NCBI GenBank assembly: GCA_023412495.1
Contig: JAEYNP010000108.1
Coordinates: 92,358 to 156,357, forward strand
DNA: 64,000 nt
Source of the DNA: Pseudomonadota bacterium
GTDB lineage: Bacteria; Desulfobacterota; Desulfobulbia; Desulfobulbales; Desulfocapsaceae
Direction of reading: 5' to 3'
Below, one piece after another: positions 19,007 to 25,917 of the stretch (its first letter is position 1; each line of letters starts with the position of its first letter). A program made the translations under genes and the position numbers. A model generated the notes under the pieces. It was not told the origin of the DNA. It saw only the letters and a list, made by a program, of their open reading frames with translations, and made no database searches.

Positions 19007-19142
19007 TACCTCCCGGGTGAATCGACTCCTGTCTCACCCCCTTTCGGGTTCTTATACAGCGGTAATGTACCTCATAGTTGCGCAGATCGTTGCTCACTTC
19101 TGGTTGGCAATGGTGGCTCAATTTTGATTGGCGGCGGAGTGG

Positions 19143-19796
19143 TTATTCCTCCCTCTCTTTTTTCTTGTTCCGAACGAAAGATGTGTTCTGGCACCTTTGG
19201 CAGCAGAACCGCCTTTCTCTTTCTCCGGTCTGAATAAACAGCTTTCCGCAGGTTTCGTTGTCGCACTTTTTCAGGCGTGACAGTGGTATCCCCTCCATCG
19301 CTTTTATAAACGGCACAAACTCAGGTGGACAATCTACCTCCTTGACCGGTTCAAGGGGGCCGTCTTTCGTTGGTTTGAGAACAACTACCGTGACTTGGTT
19401 GTCAGCAGGAACGTCATAGGAAAAAGGCCCTGCGTCATTCCATGAAATCTCTCTCATAACGAGAAACCTGAGAATGAATCGATGCTCCCGGTTCTCGTGA
19501 AACCAGTTAAGGAATTCGCAGAGTAGCTTGAAATTCTTACTGACAATCTGCTGGGTTTGTTTGGTGGCATCGAGAAGATCCTCCTTTTTTGCCCTGCCAC
19601 TATTGGCGATGATCCGGAGATGACCCGCCCATAATTTTTGCTCCGGCAGCCCGAAATTCTCAAGTTCCAGCAAGTGATCGATTTTCTCGCCGGGGCTCAG
19701 GCCCTCAAAATCTCGCTGGACGAGTGCCAGCAGTCGATCAAAGCGTTCCAGTCTCTCCCGGAGATCCTTTTCGCGTTTGGTTTTCCCCCTGTCCAT
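19143..19796 (-). CDS. CGNR-type zinc-finger protein
   Basis: About 217 residues from ATG 19796, which has GAGGAG a few bases upstream; an ATG at 19844 would extend it. The N terminus is charged and helical (RERLERFDRLLALV). The C terminus carries a CGNR-like zinc finger: LKKCDNETCGKLFIQ followed by RRFCCQRCQN, with the Arg and Asn typical of that family. Such proteins are thought to regulate transcription by binding DNA. It is transcribed toward the IS21-like element, its stop lying about 10 bases from the right terminal repeat. The target is unknown. Confidence 0.75.
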   Translation of the reverse strand: MDRGKTKREKDLRERLERFDRLLALVQRDFEGLSPGEKIDHLLELENFGLPEQKLWAGHLRIIANSGRAKKEDLLDATKQTQQIVSKNFKLLCEFLNWFHENREHRFILRFLVMREISWNDAGPFSYDVPADNQVTVVVLKPTKDGPLEPVKEVDCPPEFVPFIKAMEGIPLSRLKKCDNETCGKLFIQTGERERRFCCQRCQNTSFVRNKKKEREE

Positions 19797-19953
19797 ATGC
19801 TCCTCTTTTATCAATGCAAAATCTGTTAGATAACAATGAATCAATGTATTTATCGATAAATACCAAAAATAACGTTGAATGTACAGAAAAAAGGAGCCAA
19901 AATGAACGAAAAGGAAGATACCTTACCGGCAAGCATAAATCGGAGGATAAAAA

Positions 19954-20136
19954 ATGAGTGAATTCAAACTGTTGACGGTGAAGGAAACAGCGGAGCTTTT
20001 CGGCATGTCGGAACGGACGCTTTATAATCAAATCTGCCCGAAAGCCAAACAGCAATTTCCGATTAAACCGAAAAGAATCGGCAAGTTAGTACGGTTTGAC
20101 AGTCGGGATATTGAGAAATTTTTAACGGAGGCTTGA
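19954..20136 (+). CDS. Excisionase-family helix-turn-helix protein
   Basis: A 60-residue single-domain protein of the HTH_17/AlpA type. TVKETAELFGMSERTLYNQI forms the helix-turn-helix and IGKLVRFDSRDIEKFL the wing and final helix. Proteins of this class act as excisionases or regulators in integrative elements and satellites. GGAGG lies just upstream of ATG 19954. It is followed 4 bases later by a second HTH gene, likely in one operon with the PrimPol gene. Confidence 0.85.
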   Translation: MSEFKLLTVKETAELFGMSERTLYNQICPKAKQQFPIKPKRIGKLVRFDSRDIEKFLTEA

Positions 20137-20140
20137 GGCG

Positions 20141-20386
20141 ATGAAACTTTTTACGACAAGCCAGGTTCGGCAATATCTCCAAGAGAAATATAACCTCGCT
20201 CTCAGCGAGGAAACGCTGAGAAAAAACCGTTCGCTCGGAAAGCCGCCGTGGCCAATCAAGTTGAACGGCATGGTTCGATATCGCCAGGCCGACATTGACG
20301 ATTGGATCCAGAACGCCCGGTATCTAAAGGCCCTGAAGACAGCTGGAGCGGATGTCGAGTTTACCGGCGATATCGAGCTGCCATGA
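20141..20386 (+). CDS. Second helix-turn-helix (MerR/Xis-like) protein
   Basis: An 81-residue protein. TTSQVRQYLQEKYNLALSEE with ETLRKNRSLGKPP is an HTH module in which the turn is extended, and MVRYRQADIDDWIQ is the wing helix, as in excisionase-like proteins. It lies between the first HTH gene and the PrimPol gene, and its TGA stop overlaps the PrimPol ATG (ATGA). It may be an excisionase or replication control protein of the island. Confidence 0.75.
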   Translation: MKLFTTSQVRQYLQEKYNLALSEETLRKNRSLGKPPWPIKLNGMVRYRQADIDDWIQNARYLKALKTAGADVEFTGDIELP

Positions 20387-22026
20387 ACGCCCCGGCTGCC
20401 ATGAACGCGCCGGCTGCCGTGGAAACCGCCGTAAGATTTGCCGAAAATGGCTGGTATGTTTTCCCCATCAAGCCAAAGAGCAAATACCCTTACGAGGGGT
20501 TCAAGTGGAAAGAGCAATCCACCAACGATCCTGAGAAAATTCGTCGCGCCGCCGCCCACCCATCTTACAAGGGCTGCAATTGGGCGCTCGACTGCGGCCG
20601 GTCAGGCGTCTTTGTGGTGGACGAGGACCGCAAACCCGGCAAACCCGATGGCCGGAAGACTTTGGCCGCTTTGCCGTTTGATCTCGACACGGGCTTGACC
20701 GTCAAGACCCCATCGGGAGGGCTGCACTACTATTTCGTGGGGTGCGGTCCTTCGACGGTGGAAAAAATTGGACCGTCAGTTGATACACGCGGCCAAGGCG
20801 GGTACGTCCTTATCCCTGGTTCGTTGAACGAAGCGGGAATCCCCTACACGATAGAACGCGATGGCGCCCCGGCAAAAGCGCCGGCTCGGCTTCTCGATCT
20901 GGCCGGCCAAGCTGTCGAAAAAGACCCCCGGCGCGACCTTCCCCTTGTCGAGCTTGATTTGCCCGGCAACATCGACCGCGCCGCCAGGTATCTCCGTGAC
21001 CACGCCCCGGAGGCCATCGAGGGCCAGGGGGGCGATCAGACCACATACTCCGTGGCCTGCCGGATGCGGGATATGGGCGTCAGCGAGGAAACCTGCTACG
21101 AGCTTCTCCTGGAATATTGGAACGACCAGAAGGCGTTCCCCCATTGGATGCCGAGGCCCTGCAGAAGAAGGTCGAAAACGCCTACCTATACTGCCGGGAC
21201 CGTATCGGCAACGCTGCCCCGGAAGCGATGTTTGAGGCCGAGGCCGAGGCTCCGGACCAATCCTCCACGGGGGGGCAATCCTCCCGAGAACGACCTTACC
21301 CGGCAGCTGAAAGCCGGTATTCTCCGCTTCGACAAATTCATAAGCGCCACGCCGGCGCCAAAGCTGACGTACCTGCACCCCTGGCTGCAGGAAAAGACGA
21401 TCACCCTGGTTTCCGGAGACCGAGGTATCGGCAAGAGCTCGTTTGTTATCGGGGCGATCGAGGCCCTTGTAGCCGAGACTTCCTTCGGTCCATGGCATTG
21501 CGTCAACCCCGCAAGCGTCCTTTACCTCGATGGGGAGATAGTGCACAGCGACGTAACGTCACGCTTCTCACGGATCAAGCCCACAAAGGCCGAGCTGCAC
21601 ATCCTGTCAAACGACTTTCTGGCAAATGCGGGTTTGCCGACTGCCAATCTCGACAGTCATTCATGGCGGGAAGCGATGCGCCAAATTTTGGTTGAGCTGA
21701 AGGTCAAGGTGTTCTTCATCGACAATCTGGCGAGTCTCACGAACGGTGACGAGAATGCCAAAGAAACTTGGGCGCCTATAAATCGCTGGCTTCTCGCTCT
21801 TCGCTTTGCCGGAATATCGACGGTGCTTCTCCATCACGTTGGCAAAAACGGGCAGCATACCCAAAGGGCCCAGCAGGGCGCAAAGCACCTTGCGGCTTTC
21901 CTGCAAGGCATGGGCATTGCGCCCTGCCAGCAGCGCCTTGCGGAAAGTATAGTTGAGCGCCCTGCCATGAGTCCCGAGCTTGCCGATCGGCTGGAGGCGG
22001 TCTACGGCGCCAAAAACGGAGGATGA
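20383..22026 (+). CDS. PrimPol (bifunctional primase-polymerase) fused to RepA-like AAA+ domain, locally frameshifted
   Basis: A 547-codon frame. Residues about 8-190 form a bifunctional primase/polymerase domain (FVVDEDRKPG, GGLHYYFVG and DTRGQGGYVLIPGS visible). A RecA/RepA-like ATPase follows, with Walker A SGDRGIGKSSFV and Walker B VKVFFIDNLASL. Between about 21138 and 21275 the frame gives improbable Arg/Pro-rich residues, whereas the alternative frame reads PPLDAEALQKKVENAYLYC, the expected linker. A one-base loss at the C5 run (21138-21142) and a one-base gain at the G7 run (21269-21275) would explain this. The 3' end lacks the usual post-ATPase tail. Likely the island replication protein, possibly impaired. 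Confidence 0.8.
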   Translation: MNAPAAMNAPAAVETAVRFAENGWYVFPIKPKSKYPYEGFKWKEQSTNDPEKIRRAAAHPSYKGCNWALDCGRSGVFVVDEDRKPGKPDGRKTLAALPFDLDTGLTVKTPSGGLHYYFVGCGPSTVEKIGPSVDTRGQGGYVLIPGSLNEAGIPYTIERDGAPAKAPARLLDLAGQAVEKDPRRDLPLVELDLPGNIDRAARYLRDHAPEAIEGQGGDQTTYSVACRMRDMGVSEETCYELLLEYWNDQKAFPHWMPRPCRRRSKTPTYTAGTVSATLPRKRCLRPRPRLRTNPPRGGNPPENDLTRQLKAGILRFDKFISATPAPKLTYLHPWLQEKTITLVSGDRGIGKSSFVIGAIEALVAETSFGPWHCVNPASVLYLDGEIVHSDVTSRFSRIKPTKAELHILSNDFLANAGLPTANLDSHSWREAMRQILVELKVKVFFIDNLASLTNGDENAKETWAPINRWLLALRFAGISTVLLHHVGKNGQHTQRAQQGAKHLAAFLQGMGIAPCQQRLAESIVERPAMSPELADRLEAVYGAKNGG

Positions 22027-22029
22027 CAG

Positions 22030-22494
22030 ATGAAAACCAGTAAGGAAAAAACGTTGCCCCTGATGCTTGATGTGCGAGTGATTGATTGCGCCGGTTTCCG
22101 GATGAACCGATTCCGCATTGAGGGGATCGTTGTAAGATTCGGTTTGGACAAGAAAGGCCGGCACAGGCTCATATGTCCCGATTGCGGAAGCCACGAAAAA
22201 AGGCTCTATCTCGACGGCGACAGATACCTTTGCCGACAATGCGCCCCCGGAAAGGTCGTCACCTGCGACAATTTTCCCGGCAGCTACATCACCATTGGCG
22301 CTATCCGCAGGCTAGAGGAACAGCAGATCCTCCAGGGCCTCCGGCCCTATATAATCCCCTTCACACATCCGGAAGTGCGGATTTACGACTGCCGGCCCGT
22401 CACCTCGAACCGACAACGAGAAGCACTGTGGCGGATGCGTCGGTGCAAAAAATTGCTGTTGGCGGGCTTACTGAGGCTTTCAAAAAGAAAATAA
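22030..22494 (+). CDS. Zinc-ribbon hypothetical protein
   Basis: A 154-residue protein with one clear four-Cys ribbon, LICPDCGSHEKRLYLDG then YLCRQC (C-x2-C...C-x2-C), in the first half and a basic C terminus (RRCKKLLLAGLLRLSKRK). It starts 3 bases after the PrimPol stop and probably belongs to the same operon. The Cys ribbon suggests nucleic-acid binding. I do not recognise the family. Confidence 0.65.
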   Translation: MKTSKEKTLPLMLDVRVIDCAGFRMNRFRIEGIVVRFGLDKKGRHRLICPDCGSHEKRLYLDGDRYLCRQCAPGKVVTCDNFPGSYITIGAIRRLEEQQILQGLRPYIIPFTHPEVRIYDCRPVTSNRQREALWRMRRCKKLLLAGLLRLSKRK

Positions 22495-22531
22495 TTGCTG
22501 GCTTGAATTCAAAAGAAAAAGTGTGATACAG

Positions 22532-22598
22532 TTGACATAGCTAAGAACGATTCTTAGAGATTTCTCTTGACACGAAAAATATATTCTTGTACGACAAG
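22532..22598 (+). promoter_or_regulatory. Promoter with two palindromic operators for the toxin-antitoxin pair
   Basis: A -35 TTGACA at 22567-22572 and a -10-like TACGAC at 22590-22595 are spaced 17 bp. A second TTGACA lies at 22532. Two palindromes flank or cover these: CTAAGAACGATTCTTAG (22541-22557) and CTTGTACGACAAG (22586-22598), the latter over the -10. This layout fits autorepression by the antitoxin or complex. Confidence 0.6.
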
Positions 22599-22647
22599 GT
22601 CTCAAGTCAATTCATAATGAATGTCGATTCACACAAGGAGGTTTGCT

Positions 22648-22827
22648 ATGGCTCTGCCAGTTGCAGCAACTCCCGTGCTTGATGCAGAAGATGCAAAGGC
22701 ATTTTTTGCAAAGGTGGATTCAGATCTTAGAAAACCCGTTGGGCGAGTGCCTACACCTAAGCTAAAAAGCGTAGACGACCTTATCGAAAAGTATGTCGGC
22801 CAAAGGAGACAGAAACAGTCTTTGTGA
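22648..22827 (+). CDS. Putative antitoxin partner of GNAT protein
   Basis: A 59-residue protein from ATG 22648, which has a perfect AAGGAGG six bases upstream; the in-frame ATG at 22621 has none. It starts MALPVAATPVLDAEDAKAFF and continues with a Lys/Pro-rich segment ending in LIEKYVGQRRQKQSL. It is not the ribbon-helix-helix type usual for TacA-like antitoxins. Its 3' end overlaps the GNAT gene by 35 bases, so the two are coupled. Antitoxin role is inferred from size, order and overlap. Confidence 0.65.
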   Translation: MALPVAATPVLDAEDAKAFFAKVDSDLRKPVGRVPTPKLKSVDDLIEKYVGQRRQKQSL

Positions 22828-23434
22828 TGGCGCTTATGAGTTGAGAAAACTCGACGAAGATAGGGATTGCGAATTTTTAGAAAGGTTTGATTGTGGCAAC
22901 GAGGATCTGAACGAATACTTTCAGCACGATGCGTTGCTTAGCAGGAACGAATTAATCGGACAAATTTGTTGTTTGGTCTATAAGGCCACTGCGGATCTTG
23001 AGATCCCAGTGGCCTTAATTGATTTCAGCAATGATTCTGTGCGCAAAAAGTCTTCTAATAGAACCCCTGGCTATCAGGATATTCCAGAATTTGATCTTGA
23101 TAACAACAAGAGGTATCCTACTCTTCCGGGTGTAAAGATTACGCGACTGGGTGTTTTAAACGAATTTCGCGGACGAAATGTCGGAACTCAGTTGATCAAT
23201 ATGGTTAAGCAGTTTTTTGTGTCGGAGAACCGTACTGGGTGCCGGTTTCTGACTGTCGATGCCTATAATGACCCCGATGTTCTTAGTTTCTACGAAAAGA
23301 ATAATTTTTCATTTTTTTACGATAAGGATTCTGGCAATAAAACGAGGTCTATGTATTTTGACCTCAAGCGTTTTTCGATCGCGGAGGCCTGCTCTGGCGG
23401 TAGCCAAGATTTGGAAGTCGCGATCGAAAGATAA
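22793..23434 (+). CDS. GNAT acetyltransferase, putative toxin (TacT-like)
   Basis: A 213-residue GNAT protein. The N terminus FDCGNEDLNEYFQHDA matches the start of TacT/AtaT-like toxins, and VKITRLGVLNEFRGRNVGTQ contains the acetyl-CoA pyrophosphate loop; VLSFYEKNNFSFF is the C-terminal motif. TacT-type toxins block translation by acetylating aminoacyl-tRNA. Codon use is more AT-rich than neighbours, a sign of transfer. It overlaps the small upstream gene. The enzyme fold is sure and the toxin role is inferred from context. Confidence 0.75.
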   Translation: MSAKGDRNSLCDGAYELRKLDEDRDCEFLERFDCGNEDLNEYFQHDALLSRNELIGQICCLVYKATADLEIPVALIDFSNDSVRKKSSNRTPGYQDIPEFDLDNNKRYPTLPGVKITRLGVLNEFRGRNVGTQLINMVKQFFVSENRTGCRFLTVDAYNDPDVLSFYEKNNFSFFYDKDSGNKTRSMYFDLKRFSIAEACSGGSQDLEVAIER

Positions 23435-23517
23435 GTTTTGGTCAACACTTGGTCAACACTTGCCGAAAACTACCCCCCTATTTACCCCTTTTTCACCTGA
23501 TATCATTCTGTGCATAT

Positions 23518-23570
23518 AAATGAAGGCAAGATGCTGATTTTAAATCAACATTTGCCTTCATTTTGTTTAC
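23518..23570. terminator. Bidirectional terminator-like hairpin near island end
   Basis: AAATGAAGGCAA (23518-23529) pairs with TTGCCTTCATTT (23552-23563), and TGATTT/AAATCA pair inside. Followed by TGTTT. It ends the GNAT transcript. A direct repeat of TTGGTCAACAC lies at about 23438-23460. Confidence 0.65.
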
Positions 23571-23604
23571 TGGATTTTACTTCCAGTCACTATGCTTTTG
23601 CTTA

Positions 23605-23630
23605 GGTTCGATTCCCATGCACTTCCGCCA
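23605..23630 (+). repeat. attR-like repeat
   Basis: An exact 26-base copy of the tRNA-Sec 3' end (GGTTCGATTC to CCGCCA), with no tRNA body before it. It marks the right boundary of the island. Confidence 0.9.
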
Positions 23631-23764
23631 TTGATTCCGGAGAGCCTAAAGAATTCAAGAATTTTTGCTTTCTTGTTTTTGCTGATGAAGAAAGTCAATC
23701 CTTCCCAGAAACTTCCCCGAGATAGATTCTCTCAGCCATTGCCTTTCAGAGGTTGGATTCCCGG

Positions 23765-24195
23765 TTATAGAACTCGATAGCACAGCATCGAGACTCCGCC
23801 GCGGCCGCAGAAAATAGCCAGTCCCAGGGAAGATCCGAGCAGGTTGCGACCGCCGGGACCGGAATCAAGCCCACGACCGAGGGATGGCATCCACCCTGGG
23901 GTTACGGACTTGATTCTTGCAATCGGCTGCAGGCAATTCGCTTTATCCGCCGACATGATTAGCATTCCCGTGGAGCCTTCGTTGATCCCTTTGGAATTTC
24001 CGGCCGTCGCGGTGCCATTTTCGGGCATGAAGGCCTGTGGAAGGCTCTGCTGAATATCCATGATCATAACCGACCGGAAATGCTCATCTTTGGCAAAATA
24101 ACAGGCGGACTGGCTTCTTTGGGGGACTTCTACGGGGACTATCTCTTCCGTAAAGGACCCGTCCATTATGGCCCGCTCCGCCTCCTTGTGGCGTA
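23765..24195 (-). pseudogene. Thiolase (acetyl-CoA acetyltransferase) fragment with internal deletion
   Basis: The minus-strand frame reads like the central part of a thiolase: RHKEAERAIMDGSFTEEIVP, then VEVPQR, DEHFR, and GTATAGNSKGINEGSTGMLI, which matches the GTVTAGNASGINDGA motif. After ARIKSVTPGWMPSLGRG the sequence jumps to GGRNLLGSSLGLAIFCGRGG, where GGAIALGHPLGASG and the CxGGG loop should stand about 80 residues apart. The catalytic His motif is lost, although the last Cys motif survives. The N-terminal third is missing. It is a fossil, in the chromosomal flank just outside attR. Confidence 0.82.
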
Positions 24196-24372
24196 GTGGA
24201 GGAGATCCCTTCGATCTTTGAATATTGTAGGTAAGTCTTTTCGGTACCCTGCCGTCACTGCAATTTCAGCAATAGTGATGGATTCGAAAGTCCGGATCTC
24301 CAGCAAGGAGCGCATGGCAGAGGCAATTTTCAGTTTCCCTGGTGGGCAGGCAGCAACCTTGGATTCTATCCT
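24196..24372 (-). pseudogene. TetR-family regulator fragment
   Basis: The minus-strand frame just after glyQ reads IASAMRSLLEIRTFESITIA then EIAVTAGYRKDLPTIFKDRRDLL, the N-terminal HTH of a TetR repressor (consensus tTiaeIAkaAGvskgtlYhyFksKedLl). An AAAGGAGG lies at the 5' edge but no proper start codon follows. At about 24195 the similarity ends and thiolase-like sequence begins in another frame. A recombination or deletion has joined two broken genes; TetR regulators often neighbour fatty-acid and thiolase genes. Confidence 0.72.
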
Positions 24373-24375
24373 CCT

Positions 24376-25242
24376 TTATTTCAGCAGTGGATGCCCCAAG
24401 GCCTCCCGCTGTTCGACATAGGCTTCCGCAACCTTTCTGGCGATGTTGCGAATCCTGCCGATATATCTGGTGCGTTCGTTGACGCTGATGGCCTTGCGGG
24501 CATCGAGCAGGTTGAAGGTGTGGGAGCATTTCAGGCAATAGTCGTAGGCCGGCAGGATCAATTTCCTGTCGACAAGCCGGAGGGCCTCCCCCTCGAAGGT
24601 ATCGAAGAAGACCAGCAGCTTTTCGACATTGGCTTCTTCGAAGTTGAACGTGGAGAACTCGACCTCCGCCTGATGAAAGATTTCGCCGTAGGTGATTTCG
24701 TCGTTCCAGGCGATATCGTAGACGCTCTCGACCCCCTGCAGGTACATGGCGATCCGCTCAAGGCCGTAGGTGATTTCCACCGTGGTCGGGTAGAGATCGA
24801 TGGACCCGGCCTGCTGGAAATAGGTGAACTGCGTGATCTCCATACCGTCCAGCCACACCTCCCAGCCCAGGCCAGAAGCGCCCAGCGTCGGCGACTCCCA
24901 GTCGTCTTCGACAAAGCGGATGTCGTGTTCGAGCAGATTGAGACCGAAGCGTTCCAGGCTGCCCAGGTAGAGATCCTGAACGTTCAGCGGTGAAGGCTTG
25001 ATGACCACCTGATACTGATAGTAGTGCTGCAGGCGATTCGGGTTGTCGCCGTATCGTCCGTCGGTTGGCCGGCGTGAGGGCTGTGGGTAGGCGGATTTCC
25101 AGGGTTCCGGGCCGAGAGCCCGCAGCAGTGTGGCCGGGTGGAAAGTTCCCGCGCCCACTTCCATGTCATACGGCTGCTGAATGACGCATCCCTGTTCTGC
25201 CCAATACTTGCTCAACTCGAAAATTATATCTTGAAATTTCAT
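24376..25242 (-). CDS. glyQ: Glycyl-tRNA synthetase alpha subunit
   Basis: A 288-residue class II synthetase subunit. It begins [20 protein letters not shown], with the motif 2 region ([15 protein letters not shown]), [31 protein letters not shown] and a C-terminal [13 protein letters not shown]. It binds ATP and glycine and needs GlyS (beta) for tRNA binding. glyS, often directly downstream, is absent here; the next sequence is pseudogene debris. Length is normal. Confidence 0.97.
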   Translation of the reverse strand: MKFQDIIFELSKYWAEQGCVIQQPYDMEVGAGTFHPATLLRALGPEPWKSAYPQPSRRPTDGRYGDNPNRLQHYYQYQVVIKPSPLNVQDLYLGSLERFGLNLLEHDIRFVEDDWESPTLGASGLGWEVWLDGMEITQFTYFQQAGSIDLYPTTVEITYGLERIAMYLQGVESVYDIAWNDEITYGEIFHQAEVEFSTFNFEEANVEKLLVFFDTFEGEALRLVDRKLILPAYDYCLKCSHTFNLLDARKAISVNERTRYIGRIRNIARKVAEAYVEQREALGHPLLK

Positions 25243-25352
25243 CCAGTTTCCTCATCTTCAGAACGTTGTCCAAAAAATGCCGGCTGTCGACCGGCCAGGG
25301 AATGGAGCGTCCCGGCCGTCTCCGATCATTCGCGTAGTATATAATTGGTATC

Positions 25353-25408
25353 TTGACTTTTGTCCACTGGGTCATCATTATATCCCGACATGCTCGGGCA
25401 TAATGACC
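25353..25408 (+). promoter_or_regulatory. Promoter-overlapping palindrome
   Basis: A -35 TTGACT (25353-25358) is followed 17 bp later by CATTAT (25376-25381). A 39-bp imperfect palindrome from GGTCATCATTATA to GGGCATAATGACC (25370-25408) covers the -10 and start region, about 48 bases before the CoA-binding protein gene. It could be an operator or an RNA hairpin. Confidence 0.45.
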
Positions 25409-25455
25409 TCTTATCGAAAGAAAATCCGCTCCCTTCTTTTTCAGGGCTCTGGCAA

Positions 25456-25884
25456 ATGCAGATATTTGACTTATCCATGCAGCAGGAGATTGAAAAGCTG
25501 CTCAGGAACGTGAAGACCATTGCTATCGTAGGTTTGTCGCCCAAAGAGAACAGGCCGAGCAATATGGTCGCCCGTTATCTCATGCACGCCGGTTATACGA
25601 TCTATCCGGTAAACCCCGGTCACTCTCAGATCCTGGGAAAGACATGTTATGCCGACCTGTCGGCTGTGCCTTTCCCCGTCGATGTCGTGGATATCTTCCG
25701 CAAATCAGAAGACGTGCTGCCGATTGTCGAGCAGGCGGTGCTGTTGAAACCTCTGCCCAAGGCGATCTGGATGCAGCAGGGAATTGTAAATGAACCTGCC
25801 GCTCAGCTTGCCAGGGACAACGGGATTTTTATCGTTATGGACAGGTGCGTGAAGATAGATCATCAGAATCTTCTTCTCAGCTAG
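25456..25884 (+). CDS. CoA-binding domain protein (YccU-like)
   Basis: A 142-residue single-domain Rossmann protein. [20 protein letters not shown] is the nucleotide-binding strand and loop, followed by [11 protein letters not shown] and the [10 protein letters not shown] segment typical of CoA-binding (YccU/YneT) proteins. ATG 25456 is chosen because it places the Rossmann strand about 20 residues in, with weak ribosome binding sequence (AGGG); the frame is open from 25360. Such proteins bind CoA; their role is poorly known. uvrA follows after 33 bases. Confidence 0.88.
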   Translation: MQIFDLSMQQEIEKLLRNVKTIAIVGLSPKENRPSNMVARYLMHAGYTIYPVNPGHSQILGKTCYADLSAVPFPVDVVDIFRKSEDVLPIVEQAVLLKPLPKAIWMQQGIVNEPAAQLARDNGIFIVMDRCVKIDHQNLLLS

Positions 25885-25917
25885 TCCCGGCAGAGTCCGA
25901 TTATCCCCCCTTTTTTC

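Larger units (their letters stand above)
15207..19132 (+). mobile_element. IS21-like element carrying zinc-finger and parB genes
   Basis: About 3.9 kb with imperfect terminal inverted repeats: GCCAAT-N2-AAATTGAGCCACC at 15207-15227 and its complement at 19112-19132. The right end also has a second imperfect copy (GTTGCTCACTTCTGGTTGGC, 19089-19108) directly inside the first, as is common for IS21. It encodes four plus-strand genes: a Cys-containing basic protein, a ParB-like protein, istA and istB. It is inserted within the island just upstream of the recombinase gene, separating that gene from any promoter farther away. Exact boundaries and target duplication are not resolved. Confidence 0.75.
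13841..23630. mobile_element. selC-integrated genomic island (about 9.8 kb)
   Basis: Bounded by a perfect 26-bp direct repeat of the tRNA-Sec 3' end. The gene next to the tRNA is a tyrosine recombinase facing the tRNA, the usual arrangement for tRNA-targeting islands. Contents in order are the disabled recombinase, an IS21-like element carrying parB, a CGNR-type zinc-finger gene, two excisionase-like HTH genes, a PrimPol-helicase, a zinc-ribbon gene and a GNAT toxin/antitoxin-like pair. No capsid or conjugation genes are present, so it resembles a phage satellite or a small integrative element. Confidence 0.88.

Noticed and set aside
24218..24421. 67-codon plus-strand ORF overlapping the end of glyQ
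   Set aside because: The opposite strand carries clear TetR similarity; the plus frame is a shadow.
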